Assembly: GCA_964036195.1 (NCBI GenBank)
Contig: OZ038458.1
Coordinates: 13,901,832 to 13,965,831 of the forward strand
Source of the DNA: Sphaerolaimus hirsutus
Lineage: Eukaryota; Nematoda; Chromadorea; Monhysterida; Sphaerolaimidae
Length of the DNA stretch: 64,000 nt
Direction of reading: 5' to 3'
Shown: piece after piece, positions 44,632 through 54,738 of the stretch
How the letters are laid out: every line of letters starts with the position of its first letter
Position numbering within the stretch: position 1 is the stretch's first letter
Program-made: the position numbers and the translations under genes
Notes under the pieces: model-generated
Seen by the model: the letters and a program-made list of their open reading frames with translations, nothing else
Told to the model about the DNA's origin: nothing
The model's database searches: none

Positions 44632-45481
44632 ATGAATCTTTCCGGCGCAGATTTGAAGGCGTTCGAGCGGCGCCTTACGGAAGTGATAGCGTTTATGCAG
44701 CCTGCAGCGGGGCGCTGGCGACTGGTGCTGCTGTTGGCTACCGCTTGGCTCGTGTACGGCGCTTACGGCTGGCTGACCGACCCGCTCACTGGCCAGGTGC
44801 CACTCACGGACCCTGTAAAATGCCGTGTAAAATGTCAAGTTGTCAAAGGTCGTGTGAACTTGCAAACTCCTCTGCCTTTTTACAGGGCATTTGACATGAC
44901 TATTTACACTTTGCATGACAGTTTACAGGGCATTTTACAGGGTCTGGTAGTGCCCCAGGTGTCCCTCTTCGAGTCCATGCAAAACCACCTATTGTTCACT
45001 TCGGCGTTGCTCGTCACTGTCGCCCTGTTTATTTGCGGCATCCATAAGCGCGTTGTCGCGCCCAGTATGTGAGTCTTTTTACTTGTCAAGTGCGTATTTC
45101 TAGCCTGTAGCTAACGCAAATAAAAAGTCATCTTCTGTTATGAAATATGTGTAAATTATCGGAAAATACATGATGCGTACATAATATTGTAAACGTCATT
45201 CCACCAAAGTGTTTATTTCTCTTTTTAAAATGTGGTTATTGTGAAAATGCATTTGTGTATGCTTCAAGTTTGAAATGGGTCTGCCTGCTGCCTCATATTT
45301 TCGTCATTTTTGACAACAATTTGCAGAATCGCCGCGAGGTGTCGCGCTGTGTTGGCTGATTTCAACATGTCATGCGATGATGTTGGTTCTTGCTTTTTCT
45401 CTTGAAAATCCGATGTTTTTACGCCTGCCCGAATTTCAGAGCGGCAGATTATTACTGAGGCCGCGCCCTACTACCCCATGA
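44632..45481 (+). CDS. CNEP1R1: CNEP1R1, nuclear envelope phosphatase regulatory subunit 1
   Basis: Two-pass membrane protein of the nuclear envelope and ER that binds CTDNEP1 and lets it dephosphorylate lipin, controlling phosphatidate use. Exons: 44632-44796, 44959-45068, 45327-45381, 45440-45481; 123 residues, close to the vertebrate 125 from memory. Seen: DLKAFERRLTEVI and QPAAGRWRLVLLLATAW at the N-terminus, then TM segments before GWLTDPLTGQ and before CGIHKRVVAPS. The conserved tail is AARCRAVLADFNMSCDD followed by a basic, Pro-rich end. The first intron (44797-44958) is exactly one introner-like element. The start is the ATG directly before NLSGADLK. Confidence 0.96.
44797..44958 (+). 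mobile_element. Introner-like element forming the whole first intron of CNEP1R1
   Basis: The intron starts GTGCCACTCACGGACCCTG and ends CAGGGTCTGGTAGTGCCCCAG. The arms pair over about 35 bp including ACCCTGTAAAATGCC. Flanking 8-mers GCCAGGTG (44792-44799) and CCCAGGTG (44954-44961) match at seven of eight bases. Each holds the AG/GT splice junction, so the target duplication could have supplied both splice sites. Confidence 0.9.
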
Positions 45482-45565
45482 AACTATTTTTACTCTGCAT
45501 TATATTCAAATTCTGCTCAATATCACCAATATTCAATAATTAAAAGTGACAAATCTATATTCATA

Positions 45566-46152
45566 ATGTCGCTAGAGCCTCAAGCAAGCACCAGTGCTAG
45601 TGCACCTGCGAATATTTCATTGGCTCAGAACTATGCTAAACAATGGCGACAAGATGAATCCTACGCAAAAGGGTTCGCTAAAGGAGCCGCAGTTGCATGT
45701 GACATTTTCGCTAAACTTGGATTTATTGAGGAAACTGCGCGAATTATGCTTCTACGCGCGGAGTGTGAACCTGGGGACATTCACAAGAAAGCTTCGCATT
45801 TGAAACGTCTGAAAGTTCTGTGCGATCGATGTGCAAAGGTTGACGTGCAGGATCAGGATTTGTTATTGAATGAAGTGACTGCTATAGAGAAATTGGCTAA
45901 ACAGGTGTGTTTTTTTGCGACTGTCATATAGGGTTTGTCGTGCTATGTAAGCTGCTTTTGCATTCACACCCTTGCATGTGCTGCTGCGAACACTATTTTA
46001 CCTCACATATCATAGTTTGTCATATGCAGGCAAATATTAATTACGAAACTTCGATTACAACTGCACCTGACATGCCCAAGGCTGAATTTGCAGTTTCTTC
46101 AACGGAATCGGCTAAAAGCAATTTCCCAAGACCTGATAAAATGACGTTTTGA
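45566..46152 (+). CDS. Unknown 153-residue protein, two exons
   Basis: Not recognised. Exons 45566-45904 and 46030-46152 join in phase 0 with GTGTGT and a CAG acceptor. After a Ser/Ala-rich start comes an apparently helical region with repeated aromatic and basic residues (QNYAKQWRQDESYAKGFAKG, then IFAKLGFIEETARIMLLRAE). A second helical block follows (HKKASHLKRLKVLCDRC), then an acidic helix ending in LAKQ. The second exon is Ser/Thr/Pro-rich and ends KMTF. No signal peptide or TM helix. It starts 84 bp after the CNEP1R1 stop on the same strand, so it could be an alternative 3' part of that unit, but it has its own ATG. Confidence 0.6.
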
Positions 46153-46689
46153 GTTCCCTTTTGTCTGCGTGTGGTTGCAAAATGTTGTAATTATATCTAT
46201 TCCAGTTGTGAATACATGTGTTACCCAATGAACTGTCGTACCACACATTCTTGCTACTTTTCTGAAGTGCTAATTGTTTACTCAAGCAGCCCATAATCCT
46301 GTGCTGTTATCTCGTCTGTCAGTCTCTTTTTGTCCGTTCTTTATTGCATAGTTTTTTCTCCAGACCGTTCCCATTTACAGTTATGCCTTGAACTTTGCAC
46401 TCAAGTGAAAAAACCATAGCGCTTAAAGTGCGACACGAAACTGCGTCAATTGTTGGGCAGCCGCGCGCTGATGTCAGGTGATGGAGTTGTTTTGATGACT
46501 GGTGGGTCGATGAATTTTATATTTCTGCGCGTGCTTCTGTATGATGTCTTCTGGGTGGATGGGCTGAATTTTGGAATGTTTTGTGACGGTGATGGTTTCG
46601 GAGTAGTATGTATTGCGTGTATTCACACAAAGGTACTACAGTGTGCTGTAACGAATTGCCGTAAATCCTCGATTGGTTGTTTAACGTCT

Positions 46690-46996
46690 ATTTAGTCTTT
46701 CACTTTCCAAGTGAAGAAAAAATAATTCCCCTCGAATAGTTCCCCTGCTAGCCAATTGAGGAGAGCATAATTGACACGAATACTTGCTTCATGTATGTAG
46801 TGTGTACTATAGCCATGTAAATACATGCGATGTGTGTTTTGAGTGATGCTAAATAGCCAAAAGTTCTTGTTTAATACACATATGTAGCTCATGCATACAG
46901 AGAAAAATTGTTGAAAATTCTGCCGAAAAAAATATTCCTCCCCTTGAATAGTTTCCCCTGACGAAAAAAATTGTTCCCCATGGTAACAAATCGAGG
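46690..46996. repeat. C-rich TIR element (TTCCCCTCGAATAG)
   Basis: Left AATAATTCCCCTCGAATAGTT and right AATAGTTTCCCCTGACG...GGTAACAAATCGAGG. Similar in style to the ACCGTATTTCCTCG family but more diverged. Confidence 0.45.
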
Positions 46997-47004
46997 ACGA
47001 GGAG

Positions 47005-47852
47005 TAGGGTTCAAACGGGATTGACTTTTCGGGATCGGGATCAGGATCGGGATTCACTTTTTGAGGCTTCGGGATCGGAATCGGGATTGGGGGATCGGGA
47101 TCGGGATTGGTATTTTGAGATTTCGGGATCGGGATCGGGATTGGCCGGGATTGGGGTCACGGGATCGGGATCGGGATTGGCCGGGATTGGGGTCACGGGA
47201 TCGGGATCGGGATTGGCATTTTTTCGGGATCGGGATTGGGGTGTAGGGATAGAGATTTTCGTCACTGTTCTGGCATTCACAGTTGTTCATAAAGGTCTCG
47301 AAACACTGTTGGATGCCAGGAAAGTGACATGAAATGGACGCTGGGGGTTTGCGTTCACATTTTTGCACGCAAAAATTTCATTTTTTAACTTTTTATAATT
47401 TTCACTATTTTTTCCGGGATCCCGATCCCGGAAAAATTGGTGGAAATAATAAAAAGTGAAATAATGACGTTTTTGCATGCAAAAATGTGCAGGCAAACCC
47501 CCAGCGTCAATTTTATGCCACTTTTCTGGCATCCAACAGTGTTTTGAGACCTTTATGAACAACTGTGAATGCCAGAAAAATGGCCAAAATCTCTATCCCT
47601 AGAACCCAATCCCGATCCCGGAAAAATGCCAATGCCAATCCCGATCCCGATCCCGTGACCCCAATCCCGGCCAATCCCGATCCCGATCCCGATCCCGAAA
47701 TCTCAAAAAACCAATCCCGATCCCGATCCCGATCCCGAAACACCAATCCCGATCCCGATCCCGAAATCTCAAAAAGTGAATCCCGATCCCGATCCCGAAA
47801 AGTCAATCCCGTTTGAACCCTAATCCGGGATCGGGATCCCGTTTGAACCCTA
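47005..47852. mobile_element. Compound hAT-like MITE: two inverted CCCGAT-array copies
   Basis: Begins TAGGGTTCAAACGGGATT and ends ATCCCGTTTGAACCCTA, flanked by ACGAGGAG on both sides (46997-47004, 47853-47860). Inside, a second TTTGAACCCTA terminus occurs at about 47813-47822. The interior from about 47415 repeats the first half in reverse orientation, including CATGCAAAAATG and GCGTCAATTTTATGCC. A second copy probably inserted into the first. Confidence 0.88.
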
Positions 47853-48022
47853 ACGAGGAGTAAGAAAAAAGTGTAAAATGGGTGAAAATGGTCTAAATTT
47901 AATCATTAAATTATTTGATTAATCATTTAGTTATCTTTAGATGTGGGTCGTTTTGGGGTACCTCGCATACAGTTTGGTTTATACAGTGTTTACCACCACT
48001 CTTCCCCATTACAATCGGGCGG

Positions 48023-49043
48023 ATGCACAACGCAGTTGCGCCGGGCCCTCCAGCGACACCGATCTTGTCGCGGATAGCCTCCAACACCACGGCGAGCGCG
48101 TCCATGCTGGACGTGCTGGCGGCGGCCAAGCTCGATGATGAGCAGTTCTGGCAGGACGCCTACCACGTGAGTTGCTCCCGTACAATGTCAAGTATCGAAT
48201 GTCATACAATTTTGTCACGTCTTGGAAAGTGTCGAAAGTTCAGTAATAATATCTTTTTGTTTTAATTGACATTTTACATGACGTTTGACACTTTACTTTA
48301 CAGTTTGTAGGACTTTACAGTCTGCAGGGTTGAGCGATGGAAAATTACGAAAGTCAATTTTCTCTGACATTCTTTTTTTTATCAAAAACTGTCGAAAAGG
48401 ATACATCATTGCACCGCGTTTAGTGTGATTCACTCGTTGGCACTTTGCTCACTCAGTACGGCGTCATGTTCCTGGTGGTGGCTGCGGACTTGGTGCTGGT
48501 ATTCGGAAGCGCAGTTCCCTTTCTGTTCCAGTATGTTGAAATCAGACGTCGGCGCTCGGCCAGAGGTTTTTCTCTGGTCGTCTGCGCCACTCTCCTTGCA
48601 GCCAATATACTGAGGATTATGTTCTGGTGTGTGGGTGATGTGTTTCTTTTGTTGTTGTTTTATTGTTTTGGGGTGAAATCTAAGAGAGCTACGGTAGAAC
48701 GAGCGATTTACAACATTCAAACAGACAACATGCGTAACTTTGCATAGGAATGGTCGGCGTTTTTTCACTGTTTAAAAAACGCCGGTATCTTTTTCTGTTT
48801 TTTTTAAATATGACAGCTGAATTTTCTTTGCTGAATACTGGAAAAAAGTCTTTATCCTTTCGATTTTGTTGGTTTCAACACAAAACCCTTCTTTTTCGCT
48901 GCGCAGGTTCGGCAAGCGGTTCCGCCCAGCGTTGCTGTTGCAGAGCGTCGTTATGATATGTGTGCAGGCGGCGCTGATCGATTTGGCCGTCGACGTCAAA
49001 AGGAAGAGTTTGTTGCCGCCCGTTAAAGACAGGACATTGTGGG
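48023..49043 (+). CDS. PQ-loop membrane protein, SLC66A2/PQLC1-like (3' part not found)
   Basis: Family members are multi-pass PQ-loop proteins of endosomes and the Golgi; vertebrate SLC66A2 is linked to phospholipid scrambling. Exons: 48023-48166, 48457-48626, 48907-49043, with phases 0, 2 and 1 that fit. Seen: a TM helix (VMFLVVAADLVLVFGSAVP), then the first PQ-loop with Phe in place of Pro before Gln (PFLFQYVEI). RRSARGFSLVVC and ANILRIMFW follow, then FGKRFRPALLLQSVVM. Exon 3 ends in a GTGAGT donor with remainder 1, so more exons must exist. No second PQ-loop was found downstream in the window. The antisense receptor gene lies just beyond, probably inside the next intron. The start ATG is a choice, since family N-termini vary. 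Confidence 0.8.
48173..48335. repeat. Introner-family relic in an SLC66A2-like intron
   Basis: After the donor come GCTCCCGTACAATGTCAAGT and TGTCATACAATTTTGTCA, and on the right TTGACACTTTACTTTACAG and TCTGCAGGG. The same TGTCA/TGACA motif style is seen at 24712-24850. Ends are diverged. Confidence 0.45.
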
Positions 49044-49155
49044 GTGAGTGCGTCTCGTTTTTTTCTGTTGCATTAATTTGACGTCGTGCAATAGTTTTGT
49101 ATGTAGTTTATTGTGAAAGTAATTCGCTCATTTCGGAATAATCTTGTACGGGTGT

Positions 49156-52100
49156 TTACAACATCGCTTCGCCCGACGTATAGAACAGCTTCAAGGAATA
49201 TAAGGACGCCTGTTTCAAATGCGCCATGGGATCACTATGTCCGTTGGGCACTGAATCCACATCTGCGCACCCCCCGCAGCGCGCGTTAGGGCACACATTG
49301 CTGGGGCCAGTTCCGCAAATTGAGAAGTCCATAAGTAAAATGGCAAATGTGAAGTGAAATGGCAAAAGAGAAGTGAATTTAGAGTAAAATGGCAAAAGCG
49401 AAGTAAAATTACTTTTTATTTTTTAGAAGTAAAATCACTTTTTTGCCAATTTACTTGCCATTTCACTTCACTTTTGCCATTTTACTTATCACTTCTTAAT
49501 TTGCGGAACTGGCACCTGGCTGTCAAACTGCTCACCCCAGTGGTGGTCACCAGCACCACGCGCTTATTGCCGCCACTGCACGCGTCAGCGCTCGTCGGCT
49601 GGGGGCACTCGTGTTCGCCACTGTCTAGATGTTGCACTGATAAACCGGAGCCGGTGTGCGGTAAACATAGCGTAGCCTGGCTCCGGAATGGCCGCTTCAA
49701 AGTGCCATTGTTGATTGTCGTGCACGCCCTGTCCAGTGTGTTCGGAGACAGCACCGTGGACTGGGCGCGCCGCTGAGTTGCGCCCAGCGATGTGAGCCGA
49801 TCGATTTCGGCGCTCTGCGAAAGTTGATTAGATTCTACCACTGCGCTATCTCGTGTTTTGGCGCGTATACCTTATAAAGACTTGGCTACTTGCCAAAATT
49901 TTTGACATCGCTATAAATATAAAAATATGCTATACTAGGTATATGACCATATATATATTGGCAAAATGGAGCATATTTCAGCGATTTTGAGCAAAAAATT
50001 GAGAGACATCGTTTGGACTTGGACGTGGGTCAAATCGCTCATGTAAATTGGGACGAGGGCGAAGTCTTAATTAGTGCAGCTATCTCATGTTTTCGATCTT
50101 AAGGCCCTCGGTAAAACCTACCATTTGTACACTCCTAATGATCTTTTCTCTGCGAACGCTTTTGGCATTGCGCCAGCGCCTACTGCTGCTCACAAAGCGG
50201 CTCAGCGTCGGGCACGCGTCGCCCAGCGGTTTGAAGCAAGGTCTGAAGACTGTGGCTAAAATAGCCTTGAATTCGGCCACGTTGAAGGCATAGATGATTG
50301 GGTTGATCATACTGTTGCAGTAGCCCAGCCATGACGCTGCTTCTACCAGTTGCACTGGGATGCAGTCGCATTGAGCATCTGAAATGTATGGGTTTGGTTG
50401 TAATTTGTTATGTGAAAAAAATTATCTGTTGGCCTTCATTCTCATCTATGTGAAAGTTGTCATTCTCAACTTTTTTTAAACAAACCTCGACGTTCAAACA
50501 GTTTTCCATTGGCGGGGGGAATTTGAACCCTAACCGCCGTAGGTCTCATTTCTCCTTTCAATCGTTACTGGTGCGAAACAAAATAAATTTTGGTAACTGA
50601 CAAATAGCTGAATATTTTGATCTATTTGGGGATAGATGGCAAAAATTTCGGTGTGCATTGCTCAAAAACTACAAACTCACTAGTGAGATAGAGGGAGAAA
50701 AACGGCAGCCAGCAGAAAAGAAAAGCGCAAGAAACCAGGCCGAGTGTCTTCGCGAGGCGCTGGTGCGTTTTGAGCACCCGCTGCTGGTGCTGTATGACGC
50801 CTTCGCCGTCGCGCACACCCCCGTTTTCGGCGTTTTCACCGCCGCCGCGATGAATTCTATGTGGTTTTTGACATGTTTAGGTACTTTTAGGTACATGTTA
50901 TGGGCAGTGCACTATTCCGCATCTAAACCCATTCCGCATGTTGACCCGGAACACATTTAATTATACCTGGCATGTTGCAAATATGTAATAAAACACATGA
51001 CCTAGTTTATTTTATAGGTGAAAATCTATAAGAAGTAGTAAAATTAGGGACTTTTGGTGAAAATTAGGGTAAAATTGCTCAAAAGCGCTCCAGATAGCTA
51101 GATAGCTAGGCAATATGCGGGTGTGGGGGTTTTCAAGGGAATGTAGCCAAAAACATTTGCGCCAGGAATAGATAGATAGCTGGGCGGTTTGGGGTGGTGT
51201 TACCCACCCCCCTTTCTTACCCCTGCAGGCATAATGTGTCTATAATGGGTCTACATGCGGAATGGGCTTTGATGCGGAATGGGCCCTAGCCCATGTTATG
51301 TGCTTAGGTACTGTTTAGGTTTAGGTACGCAAATTTCTAGTTTATAAGTCATCCATATCCAAGTCAATTAAACAAGGGGGTATTGCAACACCAGGGGTCT
51401 CCAGGATTTTGGCCCTCGCGGGGGCTGGATAGATAGCAAATCGCTCCTCCGGAGGGATAGATAGCTGAAAAAATTTTCTGGGGGGGGGCTCGCGGGGGCA
51501 AAATATATTGGCTTTTTCAGTGCATAGAATGCCGAAAGGGGAAAAAATCGCTAATAATCAGTTAAAAGTGGCCAAAAGTAGGTTGTAATGGCTAAAAACA
51601 GGCATATAACCATGCATATAGCCGGAGAGCACGATTTTGAAGGTAAAAACTATAAAAAGGTGCAAAAATGAGTGATTTTGAGTGAAAATTGAGGCAAAAT
51701 TTCTCAAAAACCACTTCAGATAGATATATAGCTGAGCGATTTGGGGGGGGGGGTCTTTGGGGGTAGTAGGCAAAAATTTTGCCTCGGGATAGATAGATAG
51801 CTGAGCGGCCTCCGGGATAGATAGATAGCTGGCGGATTTGGGGGGGGGGGCACCCCCCCCAGCCCCCCCCCCCTAGGAGACCCCTGTGCAACACTTTGAT
51901 GCAGGGTTTTGTGCCCACTTATCATACGCACTGCACTATCTGGAGCAGCAATATTGTCACGGGGTACAACTAGCGGTAGAAAACAGAAACACCTGAAAAT
52001 ACGGCATCCCTCATTTTTCAACAAGGTCGCCACGGAACGATTCCCATACTATTTAGGTGCACCTCGGTACTTCTCTTACCGAAGACACAGATACATCTAA

Positions 52101-53962
52101 TACGCGCTAGCACACACTCGTTCGACGGTGCGATTTTCCGGGTGGTCCGGGATCTCTTAAAAAAGTGGATGGAATATTGATTATTGGCTTTTTAAACACT
52201 ATTGGCTGATAAATAGCTCATGCCTAACTAGTTACAAGCTCACCTGAGCGGCATGGCCGTTGCCAGTGTGCCTGTGAGCAGGTTGAGGTTCTTCCCAAAC
52301 AACATGACCATGCCCTGTCCGATCGCCCGCTGCCGGCACTTTGCCAGCTTGTAGATCTTCCAGTATAACGTCAGCGTGACCGCCGCCGGCAGGAAGAATG
52401 CAAACATTACTGAGTGGGTCAGATAACGCACCTCGTTGCCTGAGTCGTTTTGTGTTACATTCAGTGAGGAGTCTGCAGGTTGAGGGCTCCATGATGTCTG
52501 TCTGACCGATCTCTAAGCTACATTTTAGGGTTCAAACGGGATTCTTATCCCGAATGCCAAGAATTCCCCGGATTCGACGGTGCCAATCCCGATCCCGAAA
52601 CGCGAATTTCGATCCCGATCCCAATATTTGAGAATCCCGGTCCCGATTCCGAAAATTTTCAAACCCGCTCCCGTGACCTCAATCCAGATCCCGAAAATTC
52701 AACATGATAATCCCTATCCGAAAAGTCAATCTTGATCCAACCCTAACAGCGATCAACTTAAAGACAATGTCTATGAACCGACAAGCTAAATATATATTGT
52801 TCTATAGATGGAACCCGCCTTGTCTATCGCAATGCCGAAAATCGACTCACCGGCAAAGCACTGGTTTTCTTGCGAGCATGCGGTTTGCTCCCACCTCAGG
52901 GTTCCCAACAGTACTGCCGTGGAAGAAACCCAGATAACTGCGTTAGCAGTGAGCACCTTCCTTCTGGTGACCACCGCCATGTATCTCAGTGGTCTGATTG
53001 GAAATATTTTGTAGAATGTGCAATAAGGTTGATTTTTTGATGAAAATATTTATTCAACCTCGAAAACTTGCTGCTCACCTGGTGACGGCAACGTAGCGAT
53101 CCACGGAGATGACGCATATGGTCACGATTGAGGCAGTGCAGAATATCACATCGCACGAGACCCAAATGCGGCACATGAGATGTCCAAATGCCCACTCGCG
53201 CGCCAGCAGGTTTCCCACGCTCAGCGGCAGCACGACCAGCCCCACCAGTAGATCGGCTAGAGCTGTCGGGAAAAGTTTGTGCTACTTAAGATACACTAGT
53301 AGACATCGAAAATTCGTCAACTGAATGTCAACTGATTAACAGAAAAATTCAAAGCATCACACTTAACAGAAACAATGAAAATTATGTATAATAAAACTAT
53401 ATAAATTTGACTATACTCGATCGGAAAGTTGAAATCACATAATTAACCAACATTTAGTTGACACGAATTTTGATGTCAACTACTATGGCGCCACACACTA
53501 GTTGACATCGCAAATTCGCGTCAACTCAGTGTCAATTGAATAAAACAAGAAGTTTGTAAAAAGCATCACACTTAACAGGAACAATGAAAATGAAGTGTCA
53601 TGATGTAAAATAAACTATGCTCTATCAGATAGATAAGTTGGAATCACAGTATCACTTAAATTCAGTTGACATTTAGTTGACACGAATTCAGTTGACATCC
53701 AGTGTGTGGGGGCCCAATCCCGGGCTCAAAATCCCAGTGACGTACCCAAATTGCACACTAGCAGCATTGTCTGACGTTGACCCATAGCGGGCACCTTCAT
53801 CAACAGCACCAACGCATTGCCTACCACCACAATCATTATTATTATGCTTGCTGGAATGCCGATCATTGCCAACACCCATCCCGAAAATGGCTCCGGTTTT
53901 GGCAGCCTGCCAGCGGATGTGATGTTGCAGTCATCTAGTGTATCATTCAATATAAGATCCAT
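49156..53962 (-). CDS. Biogenic-amine class A GPCR
   Basis: Seven-TM receptor, probably for dopamine, octopamine, tyramine, serotonin or a related amine. Exons high to low: 53962-53746, 53262-53079, 52984-52851, 52472-52244, 50856-50681, 50378-50122, 49814-49516, 49300-49156 (stop). All phases fit; about 546 residues. Seen: TM1 with VVVGNALVLL; TM2 LADLLVGLVVLPLS; TM3 with the amine-binding Asp in WVSCDVIFCTASI and the DRY motif; TM5 in FAFFLPAAVTLTLY; TM6 CAFLFCWLPFF; TM7 WLGYCNSMINPIIY. The third loop and tail are long. The last intron (49301-49515) is an introner-like element. The ligand cannot be set from sequence alone. The N-terminal ATG was chosen as the first before an Asn-rich start, and upstream exons are possible. 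Confidence 0.92.
49301..49515 (-). mobile_element. Introner-like element forming the last intron of the GPCR
   Basis: On the minus strand the intron starts GTGCCAGTTCCGCAAATT and ends AATTTGCGGAACTGGCCCCAG. The arms pair for about 60 bp (AAGTAAAATGGCAAA, GAAGTGAAATGG). Exon phases on both sides (remainder 2 plus 1) agree. The interior differs from 32000 and 44797, but the GTGCCA start, the CTGG...CCCAG end and the size match. Confidence 0.88.
50890..51383. other. GPCR intron with degraded repeat
   Basis: Contains GCATCTAAACCCATTCCGC, the mirrored GATAGCTAGATAGCTAGG and ATGGGTCTACATGCGGAATG, similar to 15910-16280. No exon is supported. Confidence 0.45.
51392..51886. mobile_element. hAT-like MITE, CAGGGGTCTCC termini
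   Basis: Begins CAGGGGTCTCCAGGATTTTG and ends CCCTAGGAGACCCCTG, flanked by the exact 8-bp duplication TGCAACAC (51384-51391, 51887-51894). Opposite orientation to 4354-5646 and 15244-15753. Lies in a GPCR intron. Confidence 0.93.
52526..52745. mobile_element. Degraded CCCGAT-array MITE
   Basis: Starts TAGGGTTCAAACGGGATT and ends GATCCAACCCTA. Arrays are mutated and flanking 8-mers do not match, so an old copy in a GPCR intron. Confidence 0.7.
53290..53715. repeat. Two adjacent GTTGACA-family palindromic MITEs
   Basis: Unit 1 about 53292-53496 and unit 2 about 53494-53712. Both have CACTAG-TTGACATCG or similar left ends, AAGCATCACACTTAACAG and ACAATGAAAAT inside, and right ends with TTTAGTTGACACGAATTT. 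They lie in the first GPCR intron. Confidence 0.65.
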
Positions 53963-54485
53963 ATTCGTCCCACTATTTATTGAAACTAGAAAATCATAGA
54001 GTATTGTAGTGTTGGAAGATGCGAAATGTCAGCTGGTAGCTAGATGGAGTCCCATATCTCTTTTTAATCTGAGAATAGACAGAATTGACAAGACAAAATA
54101 GGCAAAAAGGATGTGTAAATTTTGCAAATATAATAGTATCAATCTGCATTCAGACGAGTAAAATACCTACTGCGTAATCTCCAAAATAAAATTCCTATCT
54201 TTAGTTTTTGAGTGATTTTTGAAGCGCAATAGCGTGTGTGGATAGCCATAGAAAAACACGTTTTAGTTAACTGAAAGGTCTTCACAGTGTTGTTTAAAAG
54301 AAAAGTAAACACTTTACATAAAATCCACATGGCAGTTTGTGCCCAAAGAAAAAGTATCAATTAGCTGTTGCTAAGTTTCGAGAACTCAAGAAGTTCATTA
54401 CACGAAAGTGAAATTCAAGCGCTTTCGGAAATTGGCAACTTGAGATGACTGCTACAAATAGATCGACCAAATAATTTATTTTAAT
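53963..54485. other. Upstream flank of the GPCR gene, no further exon seen
   Basis: AT-rich, without a recognisable exon on either strand. It may hold the GPCR 5' UTR, and on the plus strand it may be intron of the SLC66A2-like gene. Confidence 0.4.
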
Positions 54486-54738
54486 ACCGTATTCCCCCCC
54501 CCCTTGAATTAACCCCCCTCGAAATACACGCAGGTGTTTTCGAGCTGAGGCGATCTTGTTCGGTCACGTTGATTATCAGTTTTGGGTATGTAAAACGCCA
54601 CTCTTTACTACGATCCTTATCGAAAATGTCTGGCGAAATAATAAACCCCTTCCTCGAATAAGCCCCTTCGAAATACCCCTTCGAAATTTCCATTCTGAAA
54701 AATAAACCCCCTGGGGGTATTCCGAGGAAATACGGTAT
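54486..54738. repeat. TIR element, ACCGTATTCC family
   Basis: Left ACCGTATTCCCCCC...TTGAATTAACCCC, right GGGGGTATTCCGAGGAAATACGGT. The inner part has AAATGTCTGGCGAAATAATA, also found at 19787-19860 and near 58005. Confidence 0.7.

Noticed and set aside
51895..51992. Possible extra GPCR exon in the third intracellular loop, whose donor would lie in the TGCAACAC duplication
   Set aside because: Including it shifts the frame into the TM6 exon, whereas exon 52472-52244 joins 50856-50681 directly in frame. It may be a rare cassette but is not supported.
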